Below, in pieces: positions 36,114 through 44,252 of a stretch of DNA of 64,000 bases (its first letter is position 1; each line of letters starts with the position of its first letter). The stretch comes from Pseudoselenomonas ruminantium (lineage in GTDB: Bacteria; Bacillota; Negativicutes; Selenomonadales; Selenomonadaceae): NCBI GenBank assembly GCA_902781305.1, contig CACZIV010000007.1, forward strand, positions 62,001 to 126,000, given 5' to 3'. Made by a program: the position numbers and the translations under genes. The notes beneath the pieces are model-generated. The model searched no databases, was not told where the DNA came from, and saw only the letters and a program-made list of their open reading frames with translations.

Positions 36114-36124
36114 TCGACTAACGA

Positions 36125-36161
36125 CAAAAATAGCCGGCGGATGAACCGTCGGCTATTTTTG
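36125..36161. terminator. Bidirectional terminator between 35427 gene and purH-like gene
   Basis: CAAAAATAGCCG and CGGCTATTTTTG form a perfect 12-bp stem with A- and T-runs on both sides, between convergent genes. Confidence 0.85.
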
Positions 36162-36197
36162 CTGTGTGTATATAGTATGTAAGAACGGGGTAAGCAA

Positions 36198-37367
36198 TTA
36201 ATGATGGAACAAGCGAATATGCGTCATTGCCATGGTCATATTGTACTTGTCGCAGGTAGCGATAACATTATCGTCACGAATGGAACCGCCGGCCTGGGCA
36301 ATGTAGCTGACACCGCTCTTGCGGGCACGTTCGATATTGTCGCCGAAGGGGAAGAAGGCATCCGAGCCAAGGGCAACGCCGGTCTGTGTAGCCAGCCAGG
36401 CTTTCTTTTCCTCGCGGGTAAGCGGTGCCGGCTTTTCGGTGAACAGGTGTTCCCAGTTGCCGTCGGTTAAGAGGTCTTCGCTTTCTTCGCCAACGTATAC
36501 ATCAATGGCATTGTCTCTGTCCGGACGGCGTACTTCCTCTTTGAAGGGCAGGTTCATCACCTTGGGGCACTGGCGCAGATACCAGATATCGGCCTTATTG
36601 CCGGCAAGGCGGGTACAATGTACGCGGGATTGCTGTCCTGCGCCAATGCCGATGGCCTGACCGTCCTTGGCATAGCAGACGGAATTGGACTGGGTGTATT
36701 TCAACGTAATAAGGGAAATCAAGAGGTCACGCTTGGCGCTTTCCGGCATTTCCTTGTTGACCGTGGGAATTTCCGTCAGACAGTCGGCGGTAATCTTGAT
36801 GTCATTGCGCTGCTGTTCAAAGGTGATGCCAAAGACCTGTTTCTGTTCCAAAGGCTCCGGCTGGTAGTTCGTATCCATTTGAATGACCAGGTACGTGCCT
36901 TTGCGCTTGGATTTCAGGATTTCCAGTGCTTCGGCGGAGTAGGAGGGGGCAATAATGCCATCGGAAACTTCGCGCTTCAGGAAGCTGGCCGTCTGGGCAT
37001 CGCATTCATCGGAGAGGGCAACGAAATCCCCATAAGAGGACATACGGTCAGCACCGCGAGCGCGGATATAAGCCGTAGCCACGGGGCTGAGTTCTACGCC
37101 TTCGACGAAATAAGCCTTTTGTAAAGCTTCGGAAAGGGGAACGGCAACAGCTGCGCCAGCCGGGCTGACATGCTTAAAGGACGCGGCGGCGGGCAGGCCG
37201 GTGGCTTCTTTGAGTTCACGCACAAGCTGCCAGCTGTTAAAGGCATCGAGCAGGTTGATATACCCTGGTTTGCCATTCAGCACCGTGAAGGGCAGACCTT
37301 TTTCGCAGAAAACTCTGGCCGGTTTCTGATTGGGGTTACAACCGTATTTCAGTTCCATTTCCGTCAT
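36198..37367 (-). CDS. Stand-alone AICAR formyltransferase (PurH C-terminal domain type)
   Basis: 389 residues, only the formyltransferase half of PurH; there is no IMP cyclohydrolase domain. MELKYGCNPNQKPARVFCE begins the domain. SFKHVSPAGAAV contains the catalytic Lys-His pair, SNSVCYAKDGQAIGIGAGQQSRV is the folate and substrate loop, and GSDAFFPFGDNIERA is conserved. It transfers the formyl group of 10-formyl-THF to AICAR in purine synthesis; a separate cyclohydrolase must act elsewhere. ATG 37367 lies about 8 nt after GGAGGAGA; a TTG at 37415 is inside the riboswitch. Transcription is opposite to pfkA, and a ZTP riboswitch precedes it. Confidence 0.88.
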   Translation of the reverse strand: MTEMELKYGCNPNQKPARVFCEKGLPFTVLNGKPGYINLLDAFNSWQLVRELKEATGLPAAASFKHVSPAGAAVAVPLSEALQKAYFVEGVELSPVATAYIRARGADRMSSYGDFVALSDECDAQTASFLKREVSDGIIAPSYSAEALEILKSKRKGTYLVIQMDTNYQPEPLEQKQVFGITFEQQRNDIKITADCLTEIPTVNKEMPESAKRDLLISLITLKYTQSNSVCYAKDGQAIGIGAGQQSRVHCTRLAGNKADIWYLRQCPKVMNLPFKEEVRRPDRDNAIDVYVGEESEDLLTDGNWEHLFTEKPAPLTREEKKAWLATQTGVALGSDAFFPFGDNIERARKSGVSYIAQAGGSIRDDNVIATCDKYNMTMAMTHIRLFHH

Positions 37368-37387
37368 TGTAAATCTCCTCCATATAA

Positions 37388-37485
37388 CGCAAAAAGCCGA
37401 CACGAATCCGGGCATTCACCCAGACGGTCGGCTTTTCTTCCCTGTGCTCCCTGTGGTTATCCACTTCCGTCAGTCGCACAGCATC
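37388..37485 (-). promoter_or_regulatory. ZTP (pfl) riboswitch with overlapping terminator
   Basis: On the minus strand: GTGCGACTGACGGAA, a hairpin GTGGATAACCAC, then AGGGAGCACAG, a linker, and GACCGTCTGGGTG. These match the two conserved subdomains of the pfl motif, with the CUGGGU pseudoknot partner. The last subdomain is embedded in a terminator stem (AAGCCGAC ... GTCGGCTTTTT). ZMP/ZTP accumulate when 10-formyl-THF is short, and binding is expected to turn on the formyltransferase. Based on remembered consensus. Confidence 0.85.
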
Positions 37486-37605
37486 AACTACAACGAATTT
37501 AACATCTTCTTTTTATGGTATGATAGGGATTAGTGAGGTTTGTTTTTTCCTGCGGCCAGCAAAAATGACCGCAGATTGCTTATAATTCAAGGGGGAACTT
37601 CGATT

Positions 37606-38568
37606 ATGTTAAAAAGCATTGCAGTCATGACCAGCGGCGGCGACAGTCCCGGTATGAATGCGGCAGCCCGTGCAGTTGTGCGTACGGCGCTCTATGAAGG
37701 GGTAAAAGTTTGGGGTATCCGTGATGGTTATCATGGCTTGCTCGAAGAAAATATGTTTGAAATGCAGTCCAAAGACGTAGGTGATATCATTCAGCGCGGC
37801 GGTACATTCCTCGGCACGGCCCGCTGCAAACGCTGGAAGACGCCGGAAGGCCGTATGCTCGGCTATCAGCACCTCGTTGACCGTGGGATTCAGGGCCTTT
37901 GCGTAATCGGCGGTGACGGCTCCCTGCGCGGTGCTTCCCTGTTGTCGCAGGAAACGGGCATTCCTATCGTAGGTCTGCCGGGCACCATCGACAACGACGT
38001 TTGGGGGTCTGACTACACGATTGGCTGCGATACGGCAGCGAACACCATCATTGATGCCATCAATAAGTTACGTGACACGGCTTCGGCCCATCGTCGTGTC
38101 ATCGTTATGGAAGTAATGGGCCGCAGTTCGGGGTGGCTGGCACTGGTAGCCGGCATCTCCGGTGGTGCAGAGTACATTCTCGTACCGGAAGAACCCTTCG
38201 ATTTGGACAAGCTCTGCGATGATATGAAGAACGCTTATGCTCAGGGCAAGCGTTATATCCTCGTGGTTGTTGCTGAAGGTGCAGGCAATGCACAGGAAAT
38301 CGGCGATTTCATTGCCAAGAAGACGGAACTCGATACCCGTGTAACGGTACTGGGCCACATTCAGCGTGGCGGTTCGCCGACGGTTATCGACCGCGTACGC
38401 GCCAGCCAGCTCGGTGAGCAGGCTGCTCTGGCGTTGATTTCCGGTCTGTCTGATGTGGTATTTGGTTTCAGCAAGGGCCGTGTAGTATCCATCGACCTGC
38501 ATGACTCCGTAAACAACAAGAAGCAGCTCGACCCGGAATATCTGCATCTGGCAAAAGTTTTGTTCTAA
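37606..38568 (+). CDS. pfkA: ATP-dependent 6-phosphofructokinase
   Basis: 320 residues, the usual PfkA length. Motifs: VMTSGGDSPGMNAAARAVVR (ATP loop), GGDGSLRGA, PGTIDNDVWG (substrate and catalytic Asp), MGRSSGWLALVAG and GHIQRGGSPTVIDRV (fructose-6-phosphate and effector sites). The ATP-type Gly after the GGDG motif is present. GGGGG lies 11 nt before ATG 37606. It commits sugar to glycolysis. Divergent from the purine gene, with a strong terminator after the stop. Confidence 0.95.
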   Translation: MLKSIAVMTSGGDSPGMNAAARAVVRTALYEGVKVWGIRDGYHGLLEENMFEMQSKDVGDIIQRGGTFLGTARCKRWKTPEGRMLGYQHLVDRGIQGLCVIGGDGSLRGASLLSQETGIPIVGLPGTIDNDVWGSDYTIGCDTAANTIIDAINKLRDTASAHRRVIVMEVMGRSSGWLALVAGISGGAEYILVPEEPFDLDKLCDDMKNAYAQGKRYILVVVAEGAGNAQEIGDFIAKKTELDTRVTVLGHIQRGGSPTVIDRVRASQLGEQAALALISGLSDVVFGFSKGRVVSIDLHDSVNNKKQLDPEYLHLAKVLF

Positions 38569-38572
38569 AGAT

Positions 38573-38611
38573 AAAAATGACCTTTCTTGAGTTAGAAAGG
38601 TCATTTTTTAT
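38573..38611 (+). terminator. Terminator after pfkA
   Basis: A 15-bp perfect stem AAAAATGACCTTTCT with loop TGAGTT, ending in six T. Confidence 0.9.
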
Positions 38612-38646
38612 TGGAGCGATAATTAATTTCAGAAAATAAAAAAGAC

Positions 38647-38675
38647 TTGCAATTTTTATTCATGTGTTGTATGAT
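38647..38675 (+). promoter_or_regulatory. Sigma-A promoter of the gene at 38759
   Basis: TTGCAA (38647-38652), a 17-bp spacer and TATGAT (38670-38675), about 85 bp before the start codon. Confidence 0.7.
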
Positions 38676-38758
38676 ATGTGTACAAGAATCCTTAACAGAT
38701 AAACAGGAGTTTATCGATATTCACGTTGTTAACATTACCTAGGAAGGGGATGAACGCG

Positions 38759-39139
38759 ATGCGAAGGTTTTGGCAAGGATTGGCTATAGCTGCTATGGTA
38801 TGTGGGGCAATGAGCATGATGCCCGGCAATTCTGAAGCTGCTGTAACCCAGCAGGCAGGTGCATTTAATATGACTGGGCCTGCACATGTTTATGATTTGA
38901 GCGTGGGAATTGATGGCATTCCTACGCAGGAAACTCTGACTCCAGCTGAACGCAGACGTTTGGAAAGGGCGCGTTTGGAGAGGGAGCGCAGAGAGCGTGA
39001 GCGCCGTCGTGCTTTGGAACGGCGCCGTCATCATCGTCCACCTCCACCTCCGCCAAGGAGACATTGGTCAGTGGATACCAATATTGCCGCTAACAGCAAT
39101 ATCCAGTTGCCAAGTGGTGTATCCGTAGTAATGGAATAA
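38759..39139 (+). CDS. Small secreted Arg/Pro-rich protein
   Basis: 126 residues. A signal peptide (MRRFWQGLAIAAMVCGAMSM) ends near NSEAA. It is followed by a short conserved-looking segment, a run of alternating charged residues (ERRRLERARLERERRERERR), six prolines with His/Arg (HHRPPPPPPRRH), and a C-terminal hydrophilic end. The Arg/Glu repeats suggest a single long helix. ATG 38759 lies 9 nt after AAGGGG; ATG 38750 is directly on it. It has its own promoter and terminator, so it is monocistronic. The function is unknown. The basic, extended shape could suit a role in binding cell-wall or outer-membrane polyanions, by inference. Confidence 0.6.
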   Translation: MRRFWQGLAIAAMVCGAMSMMPGNSEAAVTQQAGAFNMTGPAHVYDLSVGIDGIPTQETLTPAERRRLERARLERERRERERRRALERRRHHRPPPPPPRRHWSVDTNIAANSNIQLPSGVSVVME

Positions 39140-39154
39140 GGTTAACAAAATCGC

Positions 39155-39182
39155 AAAAGGGAGGCGCAAGCCTCCCTTTTTT
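39155..39182 (+). terminator. Terminator after the small secreted protein gene
   Basis: AAAAGGGAGGC and GCCTCCCTTTTTT with loop GCAA: a perfect 11-bp stem and six T. Confidence 0.92.
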
Positions 39183-39215
39183 GATGTGTAAGTATATTGC
39201 TCAAACCGTGTATAA

Positions 39216-39236
39216 TGTGGATAAGTTTGTGGATAA
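39216..39236. promoter_or_regulatory. Pair of perfect DnaA boxes far from oriC
   Basis: TGTGGATAA at 39216-39224 and 39228-39236, three bases apart and in the same orientation, with TGTGGAAAA nearby at about 39250. They are in the 125-bp gap before the metH stop, about 15 kb from oriC. One overlaps a TATAAT (39211-39216). Confidence 0.65.
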
Positions 39237-39264
39237 CCTGTGGTTTGTTGTGGAAAAGTACCGG

Positions 39265-41643
39265 TTATTTCTTTACCAGTTCCTTGGCCAGCTCGACTGC
39301 TTTTACGCCGTCCGGTGCATAGGCATCGGCGCCGGCGCTGTCGGCGTATTCCTGGGTAACGGCGGCGCCGCCGACCATGACTTTGGCGGCACAGCCGGCT
39401 TCTTTGAGGTCGGCAATCACCTTGTCAATCTGCACCATGGTGGTGGTCATCAGTGCACAGAGGCCGACAATATCGGCATTGTTTTCGATGGCGGCTCTGA
39501 CGATATCGGTGCTGTCCACATCTTTGCCGAGGTCGATTAGCTTAAATCCGCTATTGGCCAGCAGGGCGCCGGTGATGTTCTTGCCCAAATCGTGCACATC
39601 GCCTTTGACGGTGGCAATGACGACTGTCCCTTGTTCTGGGGCCTGATTGACCGGTGTCAGCTCTTTGAGCTTGTTAAAGGCCGCCCGCATGGTTTCGGCA
39701 GACAGGAGTACCTGCGGCAGGAACATGCGGCCTGCGCCGAAGTCCACGCCGATATCCGTCATGGCGGCAGTCAGTGCCTGCTCCGTGATGGTGTTGCCGT
39801 CAATTCCCGCGTTGAGGGCATTTTCGACCAGCATGGGGACTTCGTCTTTTTCGCCGTCAATTACAGCCTGCTTGATGGCTTCCAGCGGTGTCAGCTCCGT
39901 CACTTTGGCGGTGGCGGCGGCTTTTGGTGCGGCCAGATTGGCCGCATTTTTGCTGTAGGCAAGGCCGTTGGGGTCGTCGCCCAAGAGCGCGGCAGAAGCC
40001 ATCAGGGCGTTCTGCATGGATTCGTCATAGGGATTCATGATGGGAGCATCGAGTCCTGCCGCCAGACACATGGCGAAGAAGGTGCTGTTAATCAGCGGGC
40101 GGTTGGGCAGGCCAAAGGAGATATTGGAAAGGCCCATGGTCGTCGGATAGCCGAACCGCTCCCGATACATCTGCAGGGTGATGAGCACTTCATAGCAGGC
40201 ATTTTTATCGGCGGAAACGGTCATTACCAAAGCGTCCAGCAGGAAATCGCCATCGTCTAAGCCTGCGTCCTTAGCGGCGGCAATGATTTTGTGCATGACT
40301 TCGATGCGTTCTTCGGCAGTTTTGGGAACACCGTCCGGCGTGATGGGCAGACAGAGAATGGCGGCACCGTAGCGCTTCGCCAGCGGCAGGAATTTTTCAA
40401 TGCGTTCCGGTTCGAAACTTACGGAGTTGATGAGGGCGCGGCCGGGATAGGCTTTGAGTCCTGCTTCCAAGGCTTCGGCATCGCTGGTATCAATGGCCAG
40501 TGGCGCATCGGTAAGCTGGGCGATTTCGGTGACGGCCTTGGCCATGGCTGCGACCTGGTCGATGCCGCCTACCCCCATATTGACATCGAGCAGATGAGCG
40601 CCAGCTTTGACCTGATTGACGGCTTCTTTTTTTACGCCGAGCAGGGAACCCTCGCGGATTTCGGCAGCCAGCTTTTTACGTCCTGTGGGGTTGATGCGCT
40701 CGCCAATGAGGCGGGTGGGCAGGCTCTTATCAATGCAGACGCTTTTGCTGCGGCTGGTGAGCCAGAGTTTTTTTGCCGGCAGGCGGCGCTCCGGCAGGGG
40801 CAAATCCTTTACGGCTTTGGCCAGTTCCCGGATATGTTCGGGGGTTGTGCCACAGCAGCCGCCTAAATAGCTGGCACCGGCTTCTAAGAGTTTTACGCCC
40901 CATTTACCGAAATCTTCCGGTCCCATGGGAAAAACGGTCTGGCCGTCTTTGAGGTAGGGCATGCCGGCGTTGGGCAGGACGCTGATGGGGCAGTTGCAGT
41001 TTTCTGCCAAGGTTTTGACAATGGGCACGAGTTCTTCCGGGCCAAGGGAGCAGTTGACACCAATGATGTCTGCACCCATGGCGTCGAGGAGAATGGCGGC
41101 CGATTGCGGGTCGGTACCCGTGACTGTACGCCCATCCTCGCTGTAGGAAAGCTGACAGATTACGGGAATATCGCAGGCATCTTTTGCGGCGAGTAGCGCG
41201 GCACGCATTTCCTGAATGTCGATGCAGGTTTCGATGATGAGATAATCGGCACCAGCCTGGGCCAGTGCCTGCGCCTGCGCGAAGAAATTATCATAGGCTT
41301 CATCAAAGGCCAAATCGCCCAATGGTTCGATAAAGCGGCCCGTTGGCCCCATGGAACCGGCGACTTTTGCCCGGCCCTGTGCGGCGGTTTTAGCAATTTT
41401 TACAGCGGCAGCATTGAGTTCGGCCATGCGGTCGGTTAAGCCATAGTGCTCTAATTTCAGTGGGCTGGCGCCAAAGGTATTGGTTTCAATAATGGTGGCG
41501 CCAGCTTCGATATATGCCCGATGGATATTTTTTACCACTTCGGGATTTTCGACGTTCATGAGTTCCGGGCAGGCTCCGGGCTGAAGGCCGCCGGCTTGCA
41601 GCATGGTACCCATGGCACCGTCAAAGATTTCAATTTTACACAT
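39265..41643 (-). CDS. metH: Cobalamin-dependent methionine synthase without activation domain
   Basis: 792 residues. The homocysteine methyltransferase barrel begins MCKIEIFDGAMGTMLQ and has the zinc motif GGCCGTTPEHI. A pterin-binding (methyl-THF) barrel follows (RLIGERINPTGRKKL, DVNMGVGG). The B12-binding cap and domain come last, with DVHDLGKN, the cobalt lower-ligand His loop. The fourth domain (SAM-dependent reactivation) is absent and is supplied by the next gene upstream. GGAGC lies 7 nt before ATG 41643; the frame is open further back to 41712 but overlaps the activator gene. It makes methionine from homocysteine. Confidence 0.93.
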   Translation of the reverse strand: MCKIEIFDGAMGTMLQAGGLQPGACPELMNVENPEVVKNIHRAYIEAGATIIETNTFGASPLKLEHYGLTDRMAELNAAAVKIAKTAAQGRAKVAGSMGPTGRFIEPLGDLAFDEAYDNFFAQAQALAQAGADYLIIETCIDIQEMRAALLAAKDACDIPVICQLSYSEDGRTVTGTDPQSAAILLDAMGADIIGVNCSLGPEELVPIVKTLAENCNCPISVLPNAGMPYLKDGQTVFPMGPEDFGKWGVKLLEAGASYLGGCCGTTPEHIRELAKAVKDLPLPERRLPAKKLWLTSRSKSVCIDKSLPTRLIGERINPTGRKKLAAEIREGSLLGVKKEAVNQVKAGAHLLDVNMGVGGIDQVAAMAKAVTEIAQLTDAPLAIDTSDAEALEAGLKAYPGRALINSVSFEPERIEKFLPLAKRYGAAILCLPITPDGVPKTAEERIEVMHKIIAAAKDAGLDDGDFLLDALVMTVSADKNACYEVLITLQMYRERFGYPTTMGLSNISFGLPNRPLINSTFFAMCLAAGLDAPIMNPYDESMQNALMASAALLGDDPNGLAYSKNAANLAAPKAAATAKVTELTPLEAIKQAVIDGEKDEVPMLVENALNAGIDGNTITEQALTAAMTDIGVDFGAGRMFLPQVLLSAETMRAAFNKLKELTPVNQAPEQGTVVIATVKGDVHDLGKNITGALLANSGFKLIDLGKDVDSTDIVRAAIENNADIVGLCALMTTTMVQIDKVIADLKEAGCAAKVMVGGAAVTQEYADSAGADAYAPDGVKAVELAKELVKK

Positions 41644-41668
41644 ACATTCAGCTCCTGTTCTGGGAGAT

Positions 41669-42343
41669 TTATTTTCTGCGGGAAGGGCAGTTCTTTTGCG
41701 TACAGGCGGCACATCCTTGGGGGCTGTGTTCAGCCGTACTATTTTCCTGTTTGCGGTAGAGTCCGATGAGGGCGGTAATGCTCTTGCGTGGTGTGAGCAT
41801 CATGGAGGTGGTGAGCCTTACGCCGATTTGTTCGGCCTTGGCCAGCCGGATTAATTCTGGCTGCTGCTCCAATGGCCAGTCACCATAGCCGGGACTAAAG
41901 CGCCATTTCAGTAAAAAGCCCTGCGCAGCCATCTTGGGACTGATGGCTTTTTCCATGCCATCGGCAAGCTGTTCCACGGCGGCTGTGGCGGCCGCGTCCA
42001 TGAGGACAGCGCTGCTGTATTCCCCACTCGAAAAGCGTCTGGTGATATCTTCTTCGATATCTTCGCCCACGGTAGCCGATAGGGCAATAACTTTTTCGCA
42101 GCCAGCCAGATGTTGGCCGATTTTTTTTCCTTGCAACGGACAGGGGGGATTGGCGTTTATCGTTTGTGTTTCACAATCGTAATCGTAAATCTCCCAGATT
42201 CCTCTAGGCTTTGCCAATAAGCGGGTATCTTCGCAGGCTTCCAGGATTTTTCCCTCGTTAAAGTCAGCGGCTTTTTGCAGGCCTGCATAGCGGCGGGCTT
42301 CGGCTGCATCAATGGAAAGCAGGGGGGCATTATAAACGGGCAT
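41669..42343 (-). CDS. Methionine synthase activation-domain protein
   Basis: 224 residues. RFSPGYGDWPLEQQPELIRL, VRLTTSMMLTPRKSITALIG are the hallmarks of the MetH reactivation domain (SAM-binding). A C-terminal Cys cluster GCAACTQKNCPSR is typical of the stand-alone form. It probably reductively methylates inactive cob(II)alamin on MetH. It ends 26 bp before metH on the same strand, so the two halves of MetH are encoded as an operon. A parS site lies in the upstream gap. Confidence 0.85.
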   Translation of the reverse strand: MPVYNAPLLSIDAAEARRYAGLQKAADFNEGKILEACEDTRLLAKPRGIWEIYDYDCETQTINANPPCPLQGKKIGQHLAGCEKVIALSATVGEDIEEDITRRFSSGEYSSAVLMDAAATAAVEQLADGMEKAISPKMAAQGFLLKWRFSPGYGDWPLEQQPELIRLAKAEQIGVRLTTSMMLTPRKSITALIGLYRKQENSTAEHSPQGCAACTQKNCPSRRK

Positions 42344-42370
42344 TGGTTCACCACCTTAAATTTTTTTCAT

Positions 42371-42386
42371 TGTTTCACGTGAAACA
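42371..42386. other. parS: parS site 1
   Basis: TGTTTCACGTGAAACA, the full 16-bp palindromic ParB-binding consensus, in the gap between the metH operon and parA. Confidence 0.93.
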
Positions 42387-42515
42387 ATAGCAGGACGGGG
42401 ATGAAATTTACATCTGTCCAAAATAAAACCTGTAATGTAACAATTATACTTATTTTAAGGAAAATACACAAGCATTACTGTAATATAGCACAGTGTAAGA
42501 AAGTGGTGAACGATT

Positions 42516-43277
42516 TTGGCAAAGATTATTGCAGTTGCCAATCAAAAAGGCGGTGTGGGCAAAACCACGACGTCGGTGAATTTAGCGGCCTGTCTGGCGG
42601 CAAAGAAGAAAAAGGTTCTGTTGGTGGATTGTGACCCGCAGGGGAATGCCAGCAGCGGTTTCGGGGTAGATAAGGCCACCCTGCAGGGAAAGACCATCTA
42701 TCAAGTGCTCATTGACAATGTTCCGGTGGCAGATGTGCTGCAAAAGACGGAATTCAAGGTGGACATCCTGCCGGCGAATATTGATTTGGCCGGTGCCGAA
42801 GTTGAATTGGTGGCAGCTATCTCCCGTGAAACGCGGCTGAAAAAAGCGCTGGATGCCGTGCGGGATAATTATGATTACATCATCATTGACTGCCCGCCGT
42901 CGCTGGGGCTGTTGACGCTTAATTCGCTGACGGCCGCCGATTCGGTATTGGTGCCGATTCAGTGCGAGTTTTATGCGTTGGAAGGTGTGGCACAGCTTAT
43001 GCGTACCATTGAACTCGTGCGCAGCAATCTGAATGCGAACTTGAAGCTGGAAGGCGTGGTTATGACCATGTACGATTCCCGCACGAAACTCGCTGAACAG
43101 GTCGTAGCTGAGGTGCGGAACAGCTTTGATACGGTGGTCTACAAGACCATGATTCCGCGCAATGTACGCCTGAGTGAAGCGCCTTCTTTTGGCCAGCCCA
43201 TCATTTATTACGATAAGAAATCCAAGGGCTCGGAAGTGTATATGAAGCTGGCGAAAGAGGTGATTGCTTGTGGCTAA
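42516..43277 (+). CDS. parA: Chromosome partition ATPase ParA/Soj
   Basis: 253 residues. The deviant Walker A is NQKGGVGKTTTSVNLAA with both lysines. CDPQGNASSG and IIIDCPPSLGLLTLNSL complete the nucleotide site. Starts at TTG 42516 with GGTGA about 6 nt upstream. ParA with ParB segregates new origins and in Bacillus regulates DnaA. It overlaps parB by 8 bp. The upstream gap carries parS site 1. Confidence 0.95.
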   Translation: MAKIIAVANQKGGVGKTTTSVNLAACLAAKKKKVLLVDCDPQGNASSGFGVDKATLQGKTIYQVLIDNVPVADVLQKTEFKVDILPANIDLAGAEVELVAAISRETRLKKALDAVRDNYDYIIIDCPPSLGLLTLNSLTAADSVLVPIQCEFYALEGVAQLMRTIELVRSNLNANLKLEGVVMTMYDSRTKLAEQVVAEVRNSFDTVVYKTMIPRNVRLSEAPSFGQPIIYYDKKSKGSEVYMKLAKEVIACG

Positions 43278-44226
43278 GCAAGGCGGCCTGGGCAAGGGCT
43301 TAGGAGCACTGTTGGGGAATCCGAAACCGGTCAGTGAAAGCGCAGCTGTGGAAAAGGCACATAAAATCGCCATTACCGCGATTCAGCCCAATCGCTATCA
43401 GCCACGGCTGGAATTTGATGAAAGTGCCTTGGAGGAACTCAAGGATTCCGTTAAGGAATTTGGCGTGCTGCAGCCTTTGTTGGTGCGCAAAGTGGCGGAG
43501 AATCGTTACGAGTTGATTGCTGGAGAGCGTCGTTTGCGGGCGGCAAAACTTGCCGGCCTTACGGAAGTACCTGTAGAAGTCCGGGAATACAACAATGAGG
43601 AAATCGCGCAGATTGCCCTGATTGAAAATATTCAGCGGGAAAACTTAAATGCGATGGAAGAAGCCAAGGCTTATGAACGCTTGATGAAAGAGTTCAGCCT
43701 CACGCAGGAAACCGTAGCGAAAAAAGTGGGACGTAGCCGTTCGCATATCGCGAATTTCCTGCGTCTTTTAAACCTGGCTGAACAGGTACAGGCTTATGTC
43801 GCTAACGGCAGCCTTTCCATGGGGCAGGCCAAACCGCTTTTGGCCTTGGAAAATCAGGATTTGCAGCTGGAGGCGGCAGATTACATCCAGAGCAAGGAAC
43901 TTTCCGCCCGCCAGTCGGAACAACTTGTGAAGAAACTGCTGGAAAATCCGGACTTGCTGCATGAACACGGCGGAGAACAGAGCGCCAAGGAAAAGCCGGA
44001 GCAGGATGTCTTTATCCGTGATGCGGTGGACAAATTGACGCAGATGTTTGGCACGCAGGTAAGAATTCAGACGGGGAAGAAAAAGAGCAAGCTCGAAATC
44101 GAGTTCTATTCGCCGGAAGACTTGGAACGCATTATGGGAACGATGCTGGAAAAACAGCAGAACACCAAGCAGGCCAAGATGGATGCGTTGCGCCAGTTTT
44201 CACAGACAGGTAAATTTACGGTATAA
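43270..44226 (+). CDS. parB: Chromosome partition protein ParB/Spo0J
   Basis: 318 residues. GLGKGLGALLG at the N-terminus (ParA-stimulating peptide), the ParB CTPase motifs (QPLLVRKVAENRYELIAGER, GERRLRAAKLAG, ENIQRENLNAMEEA), and a helix-turn-helix (TVAKKVGRSRSHIANFLRLL). The C-terminal dimer domain is present. GTG 43270 is preferred: AGGTG lies 7 nt upstream, while TTG 43264 is closer. ParB loads at parS and slides in a CTP-dependent way. Six parS sites follow within 20 kb. Confidence 0.95.
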   Translation: MAKQGGLGKGLGALLGNPKPVSESAAVEKAHKIAITAIQPNRYQPRLEFDESALEELKDSVKEFGVLQPLLVRKVAENRYELIAGERRLRAAKLAGLTEVPVEVREYNNEEIAQIALIENIQRENLNAMEEAKAYERLMKEFSLTQETVAKKVGRSRSHIANFLRLLNLAEQVQAYVANGSLSMGQAKPLLALENQDLQLEAADYIQSKELSARQSEQLVKKLLENPDLLHEHGGEQSAKEKPEQDVFIRDAVDKLTQMFGTQVRIQTGKKKSKLEIEFYSPEDLERIMGTMLEKQQNTKQAKMDALRQFSQTGKFTV

Positions 44227-44252
44227 ATCATAGGGGAGTTTGGGAATTTAGC

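Noticed and set aside
37455..37464. DnaA box in the purine leader (TTATCCACT)
   Set aside because: It is part of the GTGGATAACCAC hairpin of the ZTP riboswitch, and the last base is off consensus.
37368..37490. Purine or T-box riboswitch upstream of the formyltransferase gene
   Set aside because: Neither purine-aptamer loop motifs nor a T-box sequence is seen; the ZTP consensus matches much better.
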